A stretch of DNA of 64,000 nucleotides from JANQIO01 sp965601975 (lineage in GTDB: Bacteria > Pseudomonadota > Gammaproteobacteria > Pseudomonadales > Halieaceae), in the NCBI GenBank assembly GCA_965601975.1, contig OZ271856.1, forward strand, positions 1-64,000, written 5' to 3'. Below the pieces are notes generated by a model. That model was not told where the DNA came from, ran no database searches, and was given only the letters and a program-made list of their open reading frames with translations. This document shows, in pieces, positions 45,470 through 57,055 of this stretch. The first letter of the stretch is position 1. Every line of letters starts with the position of its first letter. The translations under genes and the position numbers were made by a program.

Positions 45470-45877
45470 GTGATTTTCGAATTCCTCGCTCAACAGTGGA
45501 TGCTGGTCGGCGCCCTCGCGGTGGCCATCGGCATGCTGTGGCGCCACGAAGCCCGCAAGAGCGGCGAGAGCCTCACCCCCCAGCAGGCGATCAACATGGT
45601 CAATGCCGAGGATGGCGTGTTCCTGGACCTGCGCGATAGCTCTGAGTTCGGCAAGGGCCATATCGCCCATGCCATGAACATCCCCGCCACCAAGCTGGAC
45701 GGGCGCATTGCGGAACTGGACAAGTATCGAGACAAGCCGCTGGTCCTGGTCTGCAAGATGGGCCAGCACTCCGGCAGCGTGGGCAAGAAGCTCGGCGCCC
45801 AGGGCTTCAACCGCGTCTACCGGATGTCCGGTGGCATGATGGAGTGGGGCCAGTCTCAGCTGCCCCTGGTGAAATAG
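45470..45877 (+). CDS. yibN: Membrane-anchored rhodanese-like protein (YibN)
   Basis: This is a 135-residue protein from a GTG start. An N-terminal membrane anchor (residues 8-24) is followed by a rhodanese domain with the active-site Cys in LVLVCKMGQHSGSV and the DLRDSSEFGKGHI signature. It may carry sulfane sulfur or take part in redox-linked protein handling. The yibN-grxC-secB order is conserved in proteobacteria, and the next gene starts four bases after the stop. Confidence 0.92.
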   Translation: MIFEFLAQQWMLVGALAVAIGMLWRHEARKSGESLTPQQAINMVNAEDGVFLDLRDSSEFGKGHIAHAMNIPATKLDGRIAELDKYRDKPLVLVCKMGQHSGSVGKKLGAQGFNRVYRMSGGMMEWGQSQLPLVK

Positions 45878-45881
45878 GCCC

Positions 45882-46157
45882 ATGTCGACCGTACGGCTCT
45901 ATACCACCCGCTTCTGCCCGTTCTGCATCAGGGCCAAGCAGCTGCTGAACCAAAAGGGCGTGGAATTTCAGGAAACCCCGGTGGACGGCAACCCGGAGTT
46001 GCGCGCAAAGATGGAGGCCGAGAGCGGTCGCCACACCGTGCCGCAGATCTGGATTGGCGAGCGTCACGTCGGGGGCTTTGACGATTTGTGGCAGCTTGAG
46101 ATGACGGGCCAACTGGACCCGCTGCTCGGCGCCGACCAGACAAACGAAACCTTCTAG
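45882..46157 (+). CDS. grxC: Glutaredoxin 3
   Basis: This is a 91-residue glutaredoxin with the dithiol active site CPFC near residue 12, the TVPQIWIG cis-Pro loop and GGFDDLW glutathione-binding residues. It reduces disulfides using glutathione and can support ribonucleotide reductase. It lies between yibN and secB on the same strand. Confidence 0.95.
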   Translation: MSTVRLYTTRFCPFCIRAKQLLNQKGVEFQETPVDGNPELRAKMEAESGRHTVPQIWIGERHVGGFDDLWQLEMTGQLDPLLGADQTNETF

Positions 46158-46168
46158 GGAGTAATCAC

Positions 46169-46693
46169 ATGGCTGATGAACAGCAAAACGGCGCAGCGGC
46201 AGCTGCCGGGGAGCAGGCGGAGCAGCAGTTCGTACTACAGCGCGTCTACCTGAAAGACCTGTCTTTCGAATCCCCCGGTGCCCCGGATATTTTCCGCAAG
46301 GAGTACAAGCCCCAGGTCAACGTCGACCTGCGCACCAAGAGCAACACGATCGAGGGTGACAACTACGAAGTCGTGCTGACCATCACCATCACCGCCAAGC
46401 TCGGTGAAGAGACGGCGTTCCTGGCTGAAGTCCAGCAGGCCGGCATCTTCTTCGTACGCGGCATCGAGGGCGAAGAGCTGCGCCGCATCCTGGCGATCTT
46501 CTGCCCCAACACCCTGTTCCCCTACGCGCGGGAAACGATCGACACCATCGTCACCAAGGGCACCTTCCCGGCACTGATGATGGCGCAGATCAACTTCGAA
46601 GCGCTGTACGTGCAGGCCCTGCAGCAGGCTGCCCAGCAGCAGGCCGGCGCCGAGGGCGGTGACGCCCCCGCAGCCGATGAGGCCGCCAGCTAA
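46169..46693 (+). CDS. secB: Protein-export chaperone SecB
   Basis: This is a 174-residue cytoplasmic tetrameric chaperone that keeps presecretory proteins unfolded and hands them to SecA. Recognisable segments are FVLQRVYLKDLSFESPGAP, FRKEYKPQVNVDL and the C-terminal core LAIFCPNTLFPYARE and FPALMMAQINFEALY. The N- and C-termini have extra Ala/Gln-rich stretches. It is preceded by GGAGT and follows grxC by 11 bases. Confidence 0.96.
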   Translation: MADEQQNGAAAAAGEQAEQQFVLQRVYLKDLSFESPGAPDIFRKEYKPQVNVDLRTKSNTIEGDNYEVVLTITITAKLGEETAFLAEVQQAGIFFVRGIEGEELRRILAIFCPNTLFPYARETIDTIVTKGTFPALMMAQINFEALYVQALQQAAQQQAGAEGGDAPAADEAAS

Positions 46694-46700
46694 CCGCGAG

Positions 46701-47162
46701 CTAACTCTCCTTGAACCCCTGCTGGCGCCAGGCCTCGTAGACCACTACCGCCGCGGCATTGCTCAGGTTGAGGCTGCGGCTGTGGGCCAGCATGGGAATT
46801 CTCAGCCGCTGCGCTGCCGGCAGGCTTTCCAGTAGCGCATCCGGCAGGCCCCGGGTCTCGGGGCCGAAGACCAGGCTGTCCCCGGGCTCGAACCGCGCTT
46901 CACTGTAGTCGGTTTTCCCGCGCGTGCTCAGCGCGTAGATACGCCCACCGCCGCAACTCTCCAGGTATTGCTCCCAGCTCCCGTGCGCGGTCACGCTGGC
47001 CCACTCGCTGTAGTCGAGGCCGGCGCGCCGCAGGCGCTTGTCGTCCAGCTCGAATCCCAGGGGTTCCACCAGGTGCAGGCGGCAGCCGGTGTTGGCGCAG
47101 AGTCGAATGATGTTGCCCGTATTGGGCGGGATCTCCGGCTCGTACAGCACGATATGGAACAC
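46701..47162 (-). CDS. trmL: tRNA (cytidine(34)-2'-O)-methyltransferase
   Basis: This is a 153-residue SPOUT methyltransferase that methylates the wobble position of tRNA-Leu isoacceptors. The trefoil-knot motifs NTGNIIRLCANTGCRLHLV, LVFGPETRGLPDALL and IPMLAHSRSLNLSNAAAVV are all present. The 3' end faces secB (7 bases apart). It lies six bases after ntrC on the same strand. Confidence 0.94.
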   Translation of the reverse strand: MFHIVLYEPEIPPNTGNIIRLCANTGCRLHLVEPLGFELDDKRLRRAGLDYSEWASVTAHGSWEQYLESCGGGRIYALSTRGKTDYSEARFEPGDSLVFGPETRGLPDALLESLPAAQRLRIPMLAHSRSLNLSNAAAVVVYEAWRQQGFKES

Positions 47163-47168
47163 GGCGCT

Positions 47169-48558
<1,390 letters not shown>

Positions 48559-48572
<14 letters not shown>

Positions 48573-49641
48573 GGTTGTTGTCCAGGGGTAGATAGAGATT
48601 GAATTCGGTACGGCCGGGCTCGCTCTCGTATTCGATGAGACCCTTGTGCCGGTTCACGATGGCCTGGGAGATGGCAAGGCCCAGGCCGCTGCCGTCGGGC
48701 CGCCCGCTGACCATCGGGATAAACAGGGAGTCGCGCAGCTCCGGGGCAATCCCCGGACCGTTGTCGACCACGTCGATTCTGCAGACCAGGCGGTGGCGTT
48801 CCGTGCCGATGGTGAACTGGCGCTGGACCCGCGTGCGCAGCGTGATGATGCGCTTGCGGTTGGTCTCCGCCGTGGCCTGCACCGCGTTGCGGACGATATT
48901 GAGGATGGCCTGGATCAGCTGGCTGCGATCTCCATCGAGCAGCGGCAGGCTAGGGTCGTAGTCGCGCTCGATGGAAATCCCGTCACCGTGTTCCGCCTCA
49001 ACCAGGGTGCGAATATGCTCCAGCACCTCGTGAATGTTCAGCGACGACATATTGGGCTGCTGGTGAGGTCCCAGCATCCGGTCAACCAGTGCCCGCAGCC
49101 GGTCCGATTCCTCGATGATGATGCGCGTGTATTCCTCGAGGCCGGGGTCGGGCAGCTCCTTCGCCAGCAGCTGGGCGGCGCCGCGAAGGCCGCCCAGGGG
49201 ATTTTTGATCTCGTGGGCCAGTCCACGGATCAGTGCGCGGGTCGTCTCCTGGGAGGTCTGCTGCCCCTCTTCGCGGTTGATGCGGCGGATGCGGTCCACG
49301 GGGTGGATCTCGATCAGCAGACCGGAAAACTCACGGTCGCCCAGCCACAGCGGCGACACCGTACAGTCCACTATCAGGTCATGTCCGCTGTGGGTATGCA
49401 GGCTGACGCCGCGGTTGGTGTAGGGGCCCTCGGGCGGTTCGTCGGCGTGGTGCTCGCGAATGAATTCCATCTGCCCGGGAAGCACCTCCTCGAGCTCGCT
49501 GCCCAGGCTGCGGGACTCGCTCAACTCCAGCAGCGCCTGGGCCGCCGGGCTGATATAGCTCAGCTTCAGCGCCGGGTCCAGGGCGAGGACCGCGGTGCTG
49601 AGGTTGTCGAGAATCTGTGCTTGGAAACTGCTGTCTGTCAT
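48559..49641 (-). CDS. ntrB: Nitrogen regulation sensor kinase NtrB
   Basis: This is a 360-residue cytoplasmic kinase from MTDSSFQAQILDNL; an upstream in-frame extension of 13 residues is less likely. It has a PAS domain (about 10-120), the H-box GLAHEIKNPLGGLRG and an HATPase with NIVRNAVQAT, DNGPGI and GLGLAISQAI. It phosphorylates or dephosphorylates NtrC under PII control. It is the first gene of the minus-strand ntrBC operon. Confidence 0.95.
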
Positions 49642-49688
49642 CGGTACCGGCTGATGGGGTTTTCGGGTCCCAGAACTCAAAAAGCGTG

Positions 49689-49704
49689 TGCAAAATTAGC
49701 GCCA
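49689..49704 (-). promoter_or_regulatory. Sigma-54 promoter of ntrBC
   Basis: On the minus strand TGGCGCTAATTTTGCA keeps the invariant GG-N10-GC spacing and ends TTGCA. It is placed about 48 bases before the ntrB start, directly downstream of NtrC-type sites. Confidence 0.65.
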
Positions 49705-49732
49705 GCCTGACACGTCGACGGGCAATAAATAA

Positions 49733-49750
49733 TGCACCAATAATGGTGCG
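49733..49750. promoter_or_regulatory. NtrC-type binding site near ntrB, 18 bp
   Basis: TGCACCAATAATGGTGCG has both half-sites TGCACC/GGTGCG of the NtrC enhancer but one extra central base compared with the usual 17-bp dyad, so binding may be weaker. Confidence 0.6.
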
Positions 49751-49840
49751 TGCTGTGGCGTTAGTATGTGCTAACTAATTGCAGGTGGCACACAGCTTGG
49801 CCGCAGCGGCCCGTTCAGGCGGGGCCTCAGGCGATAATAA

Positions 49841-49857
49841 TGCACCAAAATGGTGCG
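49841..49857. promoter_or_regulatory. NtrC-type binding site, 17 bp
   Basis: TGCACCAAAATGGTGCG matches the 17-bp NtrC enhancer consensus at nearly every position. It lies between the ntrB promoter and the DUF4124 gene and is likely the strong enhancer for ntrBC. Confidence 0.75.
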
Positions 49858-49900
49858 CATGGCGAGTGGAGGGTGCCCGGACAGGGCACCAGAGGCGTGG

Positions 49901-50470
49901 TCAGTTGCCGCGCGGGCTGGGCCGCGGCCGACTACCGCGATTACTGTCGTTGGTGGAGGGCCGGAACACGAAGATCTTGACCGACTCAGACTTCGCAATC
50001 TGCTTGCCCTTGTCGTCGACCACCGCCACCGACAGGTTGTGTTCGCCGCGGAACACGTTGGTCAGGGCCCAGCTGGTCGAAGTCTGGGGCTCTTCCCGGG
50101 GCTCGCCGTCCATTAACAGCTGCAGCATGTGGCCGCCCTGGAGGGCCGGCTCAACCTTGGCACTGACGGACACATTGCCCGGACCCCGCGGGATAATGGT
50201 TTCGTTGGCGGGGGAGGTAATAGCGACCTGGTAGCTGGCGCCCGCTTCTGCCTCCGGTTCCGGCGGGGGTTCGGGGTAGGCATTGGCCGGAGGCGGCGGC
50301 GCCCGGTTGGTTTGCTGGATCTGCACCTCCTCTGCGTTCTCTTTGTCGACCGGGGGCTGATCGGTGAACGTCACGTTGCCGTGCTCGTCCACAGTGCGGA
50401 ACACCTGGGCGCTCGCCGTCAGGCTGGCGAGGAACAGAAGGCTACATATCAATGCAAGTACTTGTTTCAA
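49901..50470 (-). CDS. DUF4124-domain secreted protein
   Basis: This is a 189-residue protein if it starts at the TTG (50470) behind AGAGG, giving a clean signal peptide (MKQVLALICSLLFLASLTASAQ). An ATG at 50521 would add 17 residues in front of it. The DUF4124 motif VFRTVDEHGNVTFTDQPP follows, then a Pro/Glu-rich linker and an Ig-like C-terminal half ending in a basic Arg/Pro tail. Function is unknown. Its place between glnA and ntrBC is conserved in pseudomonad-like genomes. Confidence 0.8.
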   Translation of the reverse strand: MKQVLALICSLLFLASLTASAQVFRTVDEHGNVTFTDQPPVDKENAEEVQIQQTNRAPPPPANAYPEPPPEPEAEAGASYQVAITSPANETIIPRGPGNVSVSAKVEPALQGGHMLQLLMDGEPREEPQTSTSWALTNVFRGEHNLSVAVVDDKGKQIAKSESVKIFVFRPSTNDSNRGSRPRPSPRGN

Positions 50471-50557
50471 CTGCAAATACCTCTTGCGGTACTCATTTAC
50501 AGTACTCCAAATGGCAGACATAAAACAGCCCTGGGCTCACGCGCGAGAATCGCGCGC

Positions 50558-50589
50558 AAAAAAAAAGCCCGCTTGGAAGCGGGCTTTTT
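50558..50589 (-). terminator. Rho-independent terminator after glnA (bidirectional)
   Basis: The stem GCCCGCTT/AAGCGGGC (50567-50584) with a 2-base loop is followed on the minus strand by a run of nine U residues. The plus strand also has five T after the stem, so it could also act in the other direction. Confidence 0.88.
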
Positions 50590-50604
50590 GAGGCTTGTCG
50601 GCGC

Positions 50605-52011
50605 TTAGACCGAGTAGTACATGTCGAACTCGACCGGGTGCGTCGTCATGTCCAGGTTCTCGACTTCTTCCGACTTCAGCTCGATGTAGCCGTCGATCAT
50701 GTCGTCGTCGAATACACCACCCGCGGTCAGGAACTCGCGGTCCGCGTCCAGGGCTTCCAGCGCCATGGTCAGGCTGGAGGCCACGGTCGGGATCGCCTTG
50801 CCTTCTTCCGGCGGCAGGTCGTACAGATCCTTGTCCGCGGCATCGCCCGGGTGAATCTGGTTCTGGATGCCGTCGATACCGGCCATCAGCATGGCAGCGA
50901 ACGCCAGGTAGGGGTTGGCGGTCGGATCCGGGAAGCGAACCTCGATGCGCTTGCCCTTGGGGCTCGGCTCGTAGGGAATACGAATCGAGGCAGAGCGGTT
51001 GCGGGCCGAGTAGGCCAGCATGACCGGCGCTTCGAAGCCCGGCACCAGGCGCTTGTAGCTGTTGGTGGAGGCGTTGGTGAAGGCATTCAGCGCACGGGCG
51101 TGCTTGATGATGCCGCCGATGTAGTACAGGGCGGTATCGGACAGGCCGGCGTAGCCGTCGCCCGCGAACACGTTTTCACCGTCCTTGGCGAATGACTGGT
51201 GAACGTGCATACCGCTGCCGTTATCTCCCACCAGCGGCTTGGGCATGAAGGTCGCGGTCTTGCCGTAGGCATGGGCGACGTTGTGCACGCAGTACTTTAG
51301 TACCTGGGTGGCGTCAGCCTTCTTGACCAGGGTGTCGAAGCGAATGCCGATCTCACACTGGCCGGCGGTGCCCACCTCGTGGTGGTGTACCTCGACCGGC
51401 AGGCCCATCTGCTCCATGGCGGCACACATGGCGGCGCGGATGTCGTGCAGGGAATCGACCGGGGGAACCGGGAAGTAGCCGCCCTTCACGCCGGGCCGGT
51501 GACCGATATTGCCGTCTTCGAATGAGTGGTTCGACGCCCAGGAGGCTTCCTCGGAGTGGATGGCATAACCCGCGCCACTCATGTCAGCGTGCCACTTTAC
51601 GTCGTCGAACACGAAGAACTCCGGCTCGTTGCCGAAGAAGGCGGTGTCGCCCAGGCCGGTGGACTTCAGGTACTCCTCGGCGCGCTTGGCCACGGAGCGG
51701 GGATCGCGGTTGTAGCCCTGCATGGTGCTGGGCTCGACGATGTCACAGCGCAGGATTACGGTGGGCTCGTCGGTAAACGGGTCCAGTATGGAAGTGGAAT
51801 CATCCGGCATGAGGATCATGTCGGACTCGTTGATACCTTTCCAGCCGGCGATGGAGGAGCCGTCAAACATCTTGCCCCCTTCGAAGAAGTCGGCGTCGAC
51901 CTCGGCGGAGGGAATAGAAACGTGCTGTTCCTTACCCTTGGTGTCGGTGAAGCGCAGGTCGACCCAGCGGGCTTCGCTTTCTTTAATCAAGTTCAGAGTC
52001 TGCTCTGACAT
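50605..52011 (-). CDS. glnA: Glutamine synthetase type I
   Basis: This is a 468-residue dodecameric enzyme that makes glutamine from glutamate, ammonia and ATP. The signatures FDGSSIAGWKGI, GNEPEFFVFDDVKW, metal-binding EVHHHEVGTAGQCEIG and the adenylylation-site Tyr in DLYDLPPEE are present, so activity is probably regulated by GlnE. Its own sigma-54 promoter lies upstream and a terminator follows, separating it from the DUF4124 gene. Confidence 0.97.
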   Translation of the reverse strand: MSEQTLNLIKESEARWVDLRFTDTKGKEQHVSIPSAEVDADFFEGGKMFDGSSIAGWKGINESDMILMPDDSTSILDPFTDEPTVILRCDIVEPSTMQGYNRDPRSVAKRAEEYLKSTGLGDTAFFGNEPEFFVFDDVKWHADMSGAGYAIHSEEASWASNHSFEDGNIGHRPGVKGGYFPVPPVDSLHDIRAAMCAAMEQMGLPVEVHHHEVGTAGQCEIGIRFDTLVKKADATQVLKYCVHNVAHAYGKTATFMPKPLVGDNGSGMHVHQSFAKDGENVFAGDGYAGLSDTALYYIGGIIKHARALNAFTNASTNSYKRLVPGFEAPVMLAYSARNRSASIRIPYEPSPKGKRIEVRFPDPTANPYLAFAAMLMAGIDGIQNQIHPGDAADKDLYDLPPEEGKAIPTVASSLTMALEALDADREFLTAGGVFDDDMIDGYIELKSEEVENLDMTTHPVEFDMYYSV

Positions 52012-52102
52012 TGGTTTCCTCCATCGGATTTCATCTTTCTGGTGTTGCCTAAAATTGCGGCCGCAGGACTGCCGTGCGGCTTAATCTCTGCCCTGCGTTG
52101 GT

Positions 52103-52118
52103 AGCAAGAGCCGTGCCA
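52103..52118 (-). promoter_or_regulatory. Sigma-54 promoter of glnA
   Basis: On the minus strand TGGCACGGCTCTTGCT is a near-perfect match to the -24/-12 consensus, with GG-N10-GC spacing. It lies about 92 bases before the glnA start. Confidence 0.85.
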
Positions 52119-52190
52119 TGCCCGGCAAGACGCTAAGTCACTGTTATTCAGGCACTTAGAAGCACCAGAATGTTCGAGGACAGTGCAAAA

Positions 52191-52207
52191 AGCACCAGAA
52201 TAGTGCA
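52191..52207. promoter_or_regulatory. NtrC-type enhancer upstream of glnA
   Basis: AGCACCAGAATAGTGCA fits the 17-bp NtrC dyad. It is about 75 bases upstream of the sigma-54 promoter on the glnA side, a usual enhancer position. A weaker neighbour, TGTTCACTATTGGTGCG, lies at 52212-52228 with one good half-site. Confidence 0.65.
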
Positions 52208-52338
52208 CAAGTGTTCACTATTGGTGCGGTTGGTCTTCCTGACGGATAAAACGAGGCTTGGCACACCAGTTATTGACCCCCGGGGCCGGATTGTCAAGAA
52301 AGCCCGGTACCGGCGTATCCAGCCCGGGTCCCGGCGGG

Positions 52339-52344
52339 TATAAT
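52339..52344 (+). promoter_or_regulatory. Candidate -10 element upstream of typA
   Basis: A perfect TATAAT lies 33 bases before the GTG of typA. The expected -35 position is poor (TATCCA), so it may need help or be weak. Confidence 0.35.
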
Positions 52345-52376
52345 CGCGCGCTTTTTGACCACCCGCGGAATCCCCA

Positions 52377-54188
<1,812 letters not shown>

Positions 54189-54211
54189 CGGCGACACTCT
54201 ATACTGGGGCA

Positions 54212-55171
54212 ATGCTGACCCTATACCCGGAAATAAAACCCTACGAAACCCACACCCTGGAAGTGGACGGCGGCCACAGCCTCTACCTGGAGGAGAGCGG
54301 CAACGTCGACGGCATACCGGTGCTGTTCGTGCACGGCGGCCCCGGCGCCGGCTGCGATCCCAAGAACCGCTGCTTCTTCGATCCCGATTTCTATCGCATC
54401 GTGTTGTTCGACCAGCGGGGTGCGGGCCGCTCCACGCCTCATGCGGGGCTGGAGAACAATCACACCGACGCCCTGATCGAGGACATGGAGGCCATCCGCG
54501 AGCACCTGGGCATTGAGCGCTGGCTGCTGTTCGGCGGCTCCTGGGGTTCCACTCTCAGCCTGCTCTACGCGCAGCGGCATCCGGAGAAGGTACTGGGCCT
54601 GATCCTGCGAGGGATCTTTCTCGGCCGCGACCGCGACATTCAGTGGCTGTACCAGCAGGGCGCCAGCCGCCTGTTCCCGGACTACTGGGAAGACTACCTT
54701 CGGCCCATCCCGGCGGACCGGCACGACAATCTCATCGAGGCGTACTACGAGCTGCTGACCGGCGGCAACGAGCTGGCGCGCATGGGCGCCGCCAAGGCCT
54801 GGTCGGGCTGGGAGGCACACTGTGCGACACTCAGGCCCAACCTCGAAGTCTACGAACACCTGGTCGATCCCCACGTGGCCCTGGCCATGGCGCGGATCGA
54901 AGCCCACTACTTTATCAACGGCTGTTTCATTCGCGAGAACCAGATTCTCGAGGAAGCCGAGGCGCTGTCCGGTATTCCCGGCATTATCGTCCACGGCCGC
55001 TACGACATCGTCTGCCCGATCGACAACGCTTTTGCCCTGCACCGCCTGTGGCCGGAATCGGAGCTGCACATCGTTCGCGATGCCGGCCATGTGTCTTCCG
55101 AGCCCGGCATCACCGATGTGCTGGTGCGCGCCACCCGGCGCATGTCGGACCGGCTGCGCCCCCGGGCGTGA
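54212..55171 (+). CDS. pip: Prolyl iminopeptidase (S33)
   Basis: This is a 319-residue alpha/beta hydrolase that releases N-terminal proline from peptides. It has the HGGPGAGC oxyanion motif, nucleophile Ser in GGSWGSTLSLLYA, and the Asp in HGRYDIVCP and His in RDAGHVSSEPG of the triad. The ATG is six bases after a TATACT, with only a short G-rich stretch before it, so the ribosome site is weak. The stop overlaps dtd by four bases (GTGA). Confidence 0.92.
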   Translation: MLTLYPEIKPYETHTLEVDGGHSLYLEESGNVDGIPVLFVHGGPGAGCDPKNRCFFDPDFYRIVLFDQRGAGRSTPHAGLENNHTDALIEDMEAIREHLGIERWLLFGGSWGSTLSLLYAQRHPEKVLGLILRGIFLGRDRDIQWLYQQGASRLFPDYWEDYLRPIPADRHDNLIEAYYELLTGGNELARMGAAKAWSGWEAHCATLRPNLEVYEHLVDPHVALAMARIEAHYFINGCFIRENQILEEAEALSGIPGIIVHGRYDIVCPIDNAFALHRLWPESELHIVRDAGHVSSEPGITDVLVRATRRMSDRLRPRA

Positions 55172-55605
55172 GGGCGCTGATACAGCGGGTCAGCACTGCC
55201 CGGGTCGATGTCGATGGCGAGACAGTCGGCGAGATTGGCCCCGGTCTGCTGGTGCTGCTGGGGCTCGATGCGGACGATGCCCGCGCCAACGGCGAAAAGC
55301 TGCTGGACAAGGTGCTGGCCTACCGGGTCTTCGGCGACGACGAGGGCCGCATGAATCGCAGCGTGACGGATGTGGGCGGCGGCGTGCTGCTGGTCTCGCA
55401 GTTCACCCTGTCAGCGGATACCCGCAAGGGCCTGCGCCCGAGTTTCTCCTCGGCCATGCCGCCGGCAGAGGCGGAAGCCCTGTTTGCCGAACTGTTAGCC
55501 TATCTCGGCGAGAAACACCCCACCGTGGCCACCGGCCGCTTTGGCGCCGACATGCAGGTCAGCCTTGTCAACGACGGGCCGGTGACATTTCTTCTGGAAG
55601 CCTGA
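55168..55605 (+). CDS. dtd: D-aminoacyl-tRNA deacylase
   Basis: This is a 145-residue homodimeric enzyme that removes D-amino acids from mischarged tRNA. The GTG start, overlapping the pip stop, gives MRALIQRVSTARV. The hallmark SQFTLSADTRKGLRPSF and the Gly-cisPro-type segment near the C-terminus (LVNDGPVTFLLE) are present. Four bases separate its stop from the convergent sugar dehydrogenase gene. Confidence 0.94.
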   Translation: MRALIQRVSTARVDVDGETVGEIGPGLLVLLGLDADDARANGEKLLDKVLAYRVFGDDEGRMNRSVTDVGGGVLLVSQFTLSADTRKGLRPSFSSAMPPAEAEALFAELLAYLGEKHPTVATGRFGADMQVSLVNDGPVTFLLEA

Positions 55606-55609
55606 ACCG

Positions 55610-57055
55610 CTAGTTCCGCAGCAGCAGGTAGTGGGCAAGCTGTAGCCGCTCGGTCTCGTCCAGTGGGTAGGTGGGCATCGGCGGGGTCGGCGTCAGGAAG
55701 TACTCCGCCAGGCTGTCCGTGGTGTACTTGCCTTTCACACCCCCAAGCGGAACCGGCGTCGCCGCGGCAGCCCCGTGGCAGCTGTCACAGGCATTGGCTT
55801 CATAGATGCCGCGTCCCGCCTCCGCCAGCTGCGGGTCGAGTGCAAAGCCCACCCAGGCTTCCCCGGACTCCGGCCCTGCGCTGGCAAGACCCGCGTCCCG
55901 GCTTACCCGGTAGATGACCTTGGCGTAGTCGTCGCTGACGAAGAAGCCGCCGTCGCCGTCGCCGACGATGTCCACGGGACGGCCGACGATGTCACCGTCT
56001 TTCTCAAAGCCCCACAGGAAATCCTCGCTGGTGATGTCCTCGCCTTCCCAGGTCAGCCGCAGGACCTTGTAGCCGTCTGGCTGGGAGCGATTCCAGGACC
56101 CGTGCAGTGCGACCAGGGCGCTGGCCTCCTGCTCCACGAAGTGAATACCCAGGGGTGCGTTGTGGGCGGGGAAGTCGTGTACCGGCGGGATGGCGCGGGC
56201 CTGCAGGTCGGGCCGCTGGTCGCCGAAGTCCGGGTCCTTCTCATTGTCGCCGTTCAGGTACGGCCAGCCGTAAAAGCCGCCGTCGACGATCCGGTTCAGC
56301 TCGCAGGGGGGGTAATCGTCACCCAGCAGGTCGCGGCCGTTGTCGGTGGCATATAGGCTGCCGTCCCGGGCGAAATTCAGCCCGACGCTGTTGCGCAGGC
56401 CGCTGGCATAGATGCGGCCGTCGCTACCGTCGGTATTGAAGCGCATGATGGTGGCGCGGCGTTCGTCCTCTTCCACGCAGACATTGCAGGTCGAGCCCAT
56501 GGCAACATACAGGCCGTCGTCCGGGCCGATGGCGATGCTCTTGGTCCAGTGGTTGCCGCCGTCGGTGAAGCCGCCGGTGACCACTTCGTAGCTGCCCGAG
56601 GTCTGGCCGTTCGCATAGCCAATGCGGCCTACCTGGTTCGATTCCGCCACGTACAGGTAGCCGTCGTGCAGGGCCAGGCCGTGGGGCCGGTTCAGACCGG
56701 TCAATACGCTGCTGCGGTTGTCGGCTGCACCGTCACCGTTGCTGTCTACCAGCAGGATGACCTCACCGGCCCGGGGGTTGCTGACCAGCAGGCGGCCGGC
56801 GTCGTCCCGCGCCAGCATGCGCGGGTGGGGCAGGTCCCGGGCGAATACGGAAACCTGGAAGCCGTCTTCCGCCTCCAGTCGCGCGAGCAGTTCTTCCTGG
56901 GGTCGATTGGAGCCCTTGCCGGTAATCACGTTCAGGGCCATTTCCAGGCTGGAGCTGTGCAGGCCCGGGTAGAACAGCACCAGCGCCACGACGCCCAGCA
57001 CCAGGACGGTGAACAGGGCGCCGAGGGCAATCAGCAGTCGCTTGAGTAACTTCAT
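55610..57055 (-). CDS. PQQ-type sugar dehydrogenase with C-terminal c-type cytochrome motif
   Basis: This is a 481-residue protein with an N-terminal transmembrane anchor (about 8-30). It has a beta-propeller of the glucose/sorbosone dehydrogenase family (segments NRPHGLALHDGYLYVAESNQVGRIGY, GLRNSVGLNFARDG and GFYGWPYLNG). A heme-binding CDSCH (CxxCH) near residue 424 is the start of a short cytochrome domain, with a Met-rich tail (PPMPTYPL). It would oxidise a sugar or alcohol in the periplasm and pass electrons to the respiratory chain. The substrate and true PQQ use are not shown by sequence. Its start overlaps the elaA stop by four bases. Confidence 0.8.
   Translation of the reverse strand: MKLLKRLLIALGALFTVLVLGVVALVLFYPGLHSSSLEMALNVITGKGSNRPQEELLARLEAEDGFQVSVFARDLPHPRMLARDDAGRLLVSNPRAGEVILLVDSNGDGAADNRSSVLTGLNRPHGLALHDGYLYVAESNQVGRIGYANGQTSGSYEVVTGGFTDGGNHWTKSIAIGPDDGLYVAMGSTCNVCVEEDERRATIMRFNTDGSDGRIYASGLRNSVGLNFARDGSLYATDNGRDLLGDDYPPCELNRIVDGGFYGWPYLNGDNEKDPDFGDQRPDLQARAIPPVHDFPAHNAPLGIHFVEQEASALVALHGSWNRSQPDGYKVLRLTWEGEDITSEDFLWGFEKDGDIVGRPVDIVGDGDGGFFVSDDYAKVIYRVSRDAGLASAGPESGEAWVGFALDPQLAEAGRGIYEANACDSCHGAAAATPVPLGGVKGKYTTDSLAEYFLTPTPPMPTYPLDETERLQLAHYLLLRN

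Larger units (their letters stand above)
52012..52376. other. Intergenic control region glnA-typA
   Basis: No coding frame is supported in these 365 bases. The left half holds the glnA leader, its sigma-54 promoter (52103-52118) and NtrC-type sites (52191-52228). The right half holds a TATAAT (52339-52344) before typA. Nothing else was recognised. Confidence 0.7.

Noticed and set aside
49786..49801. TGGCACACAGCTTGGC as a plus-strand sigma-54 promoter
   Set aside because: The -12 element reads GG instead of the required GC at the right spacing, and no plus-strand gene follows.
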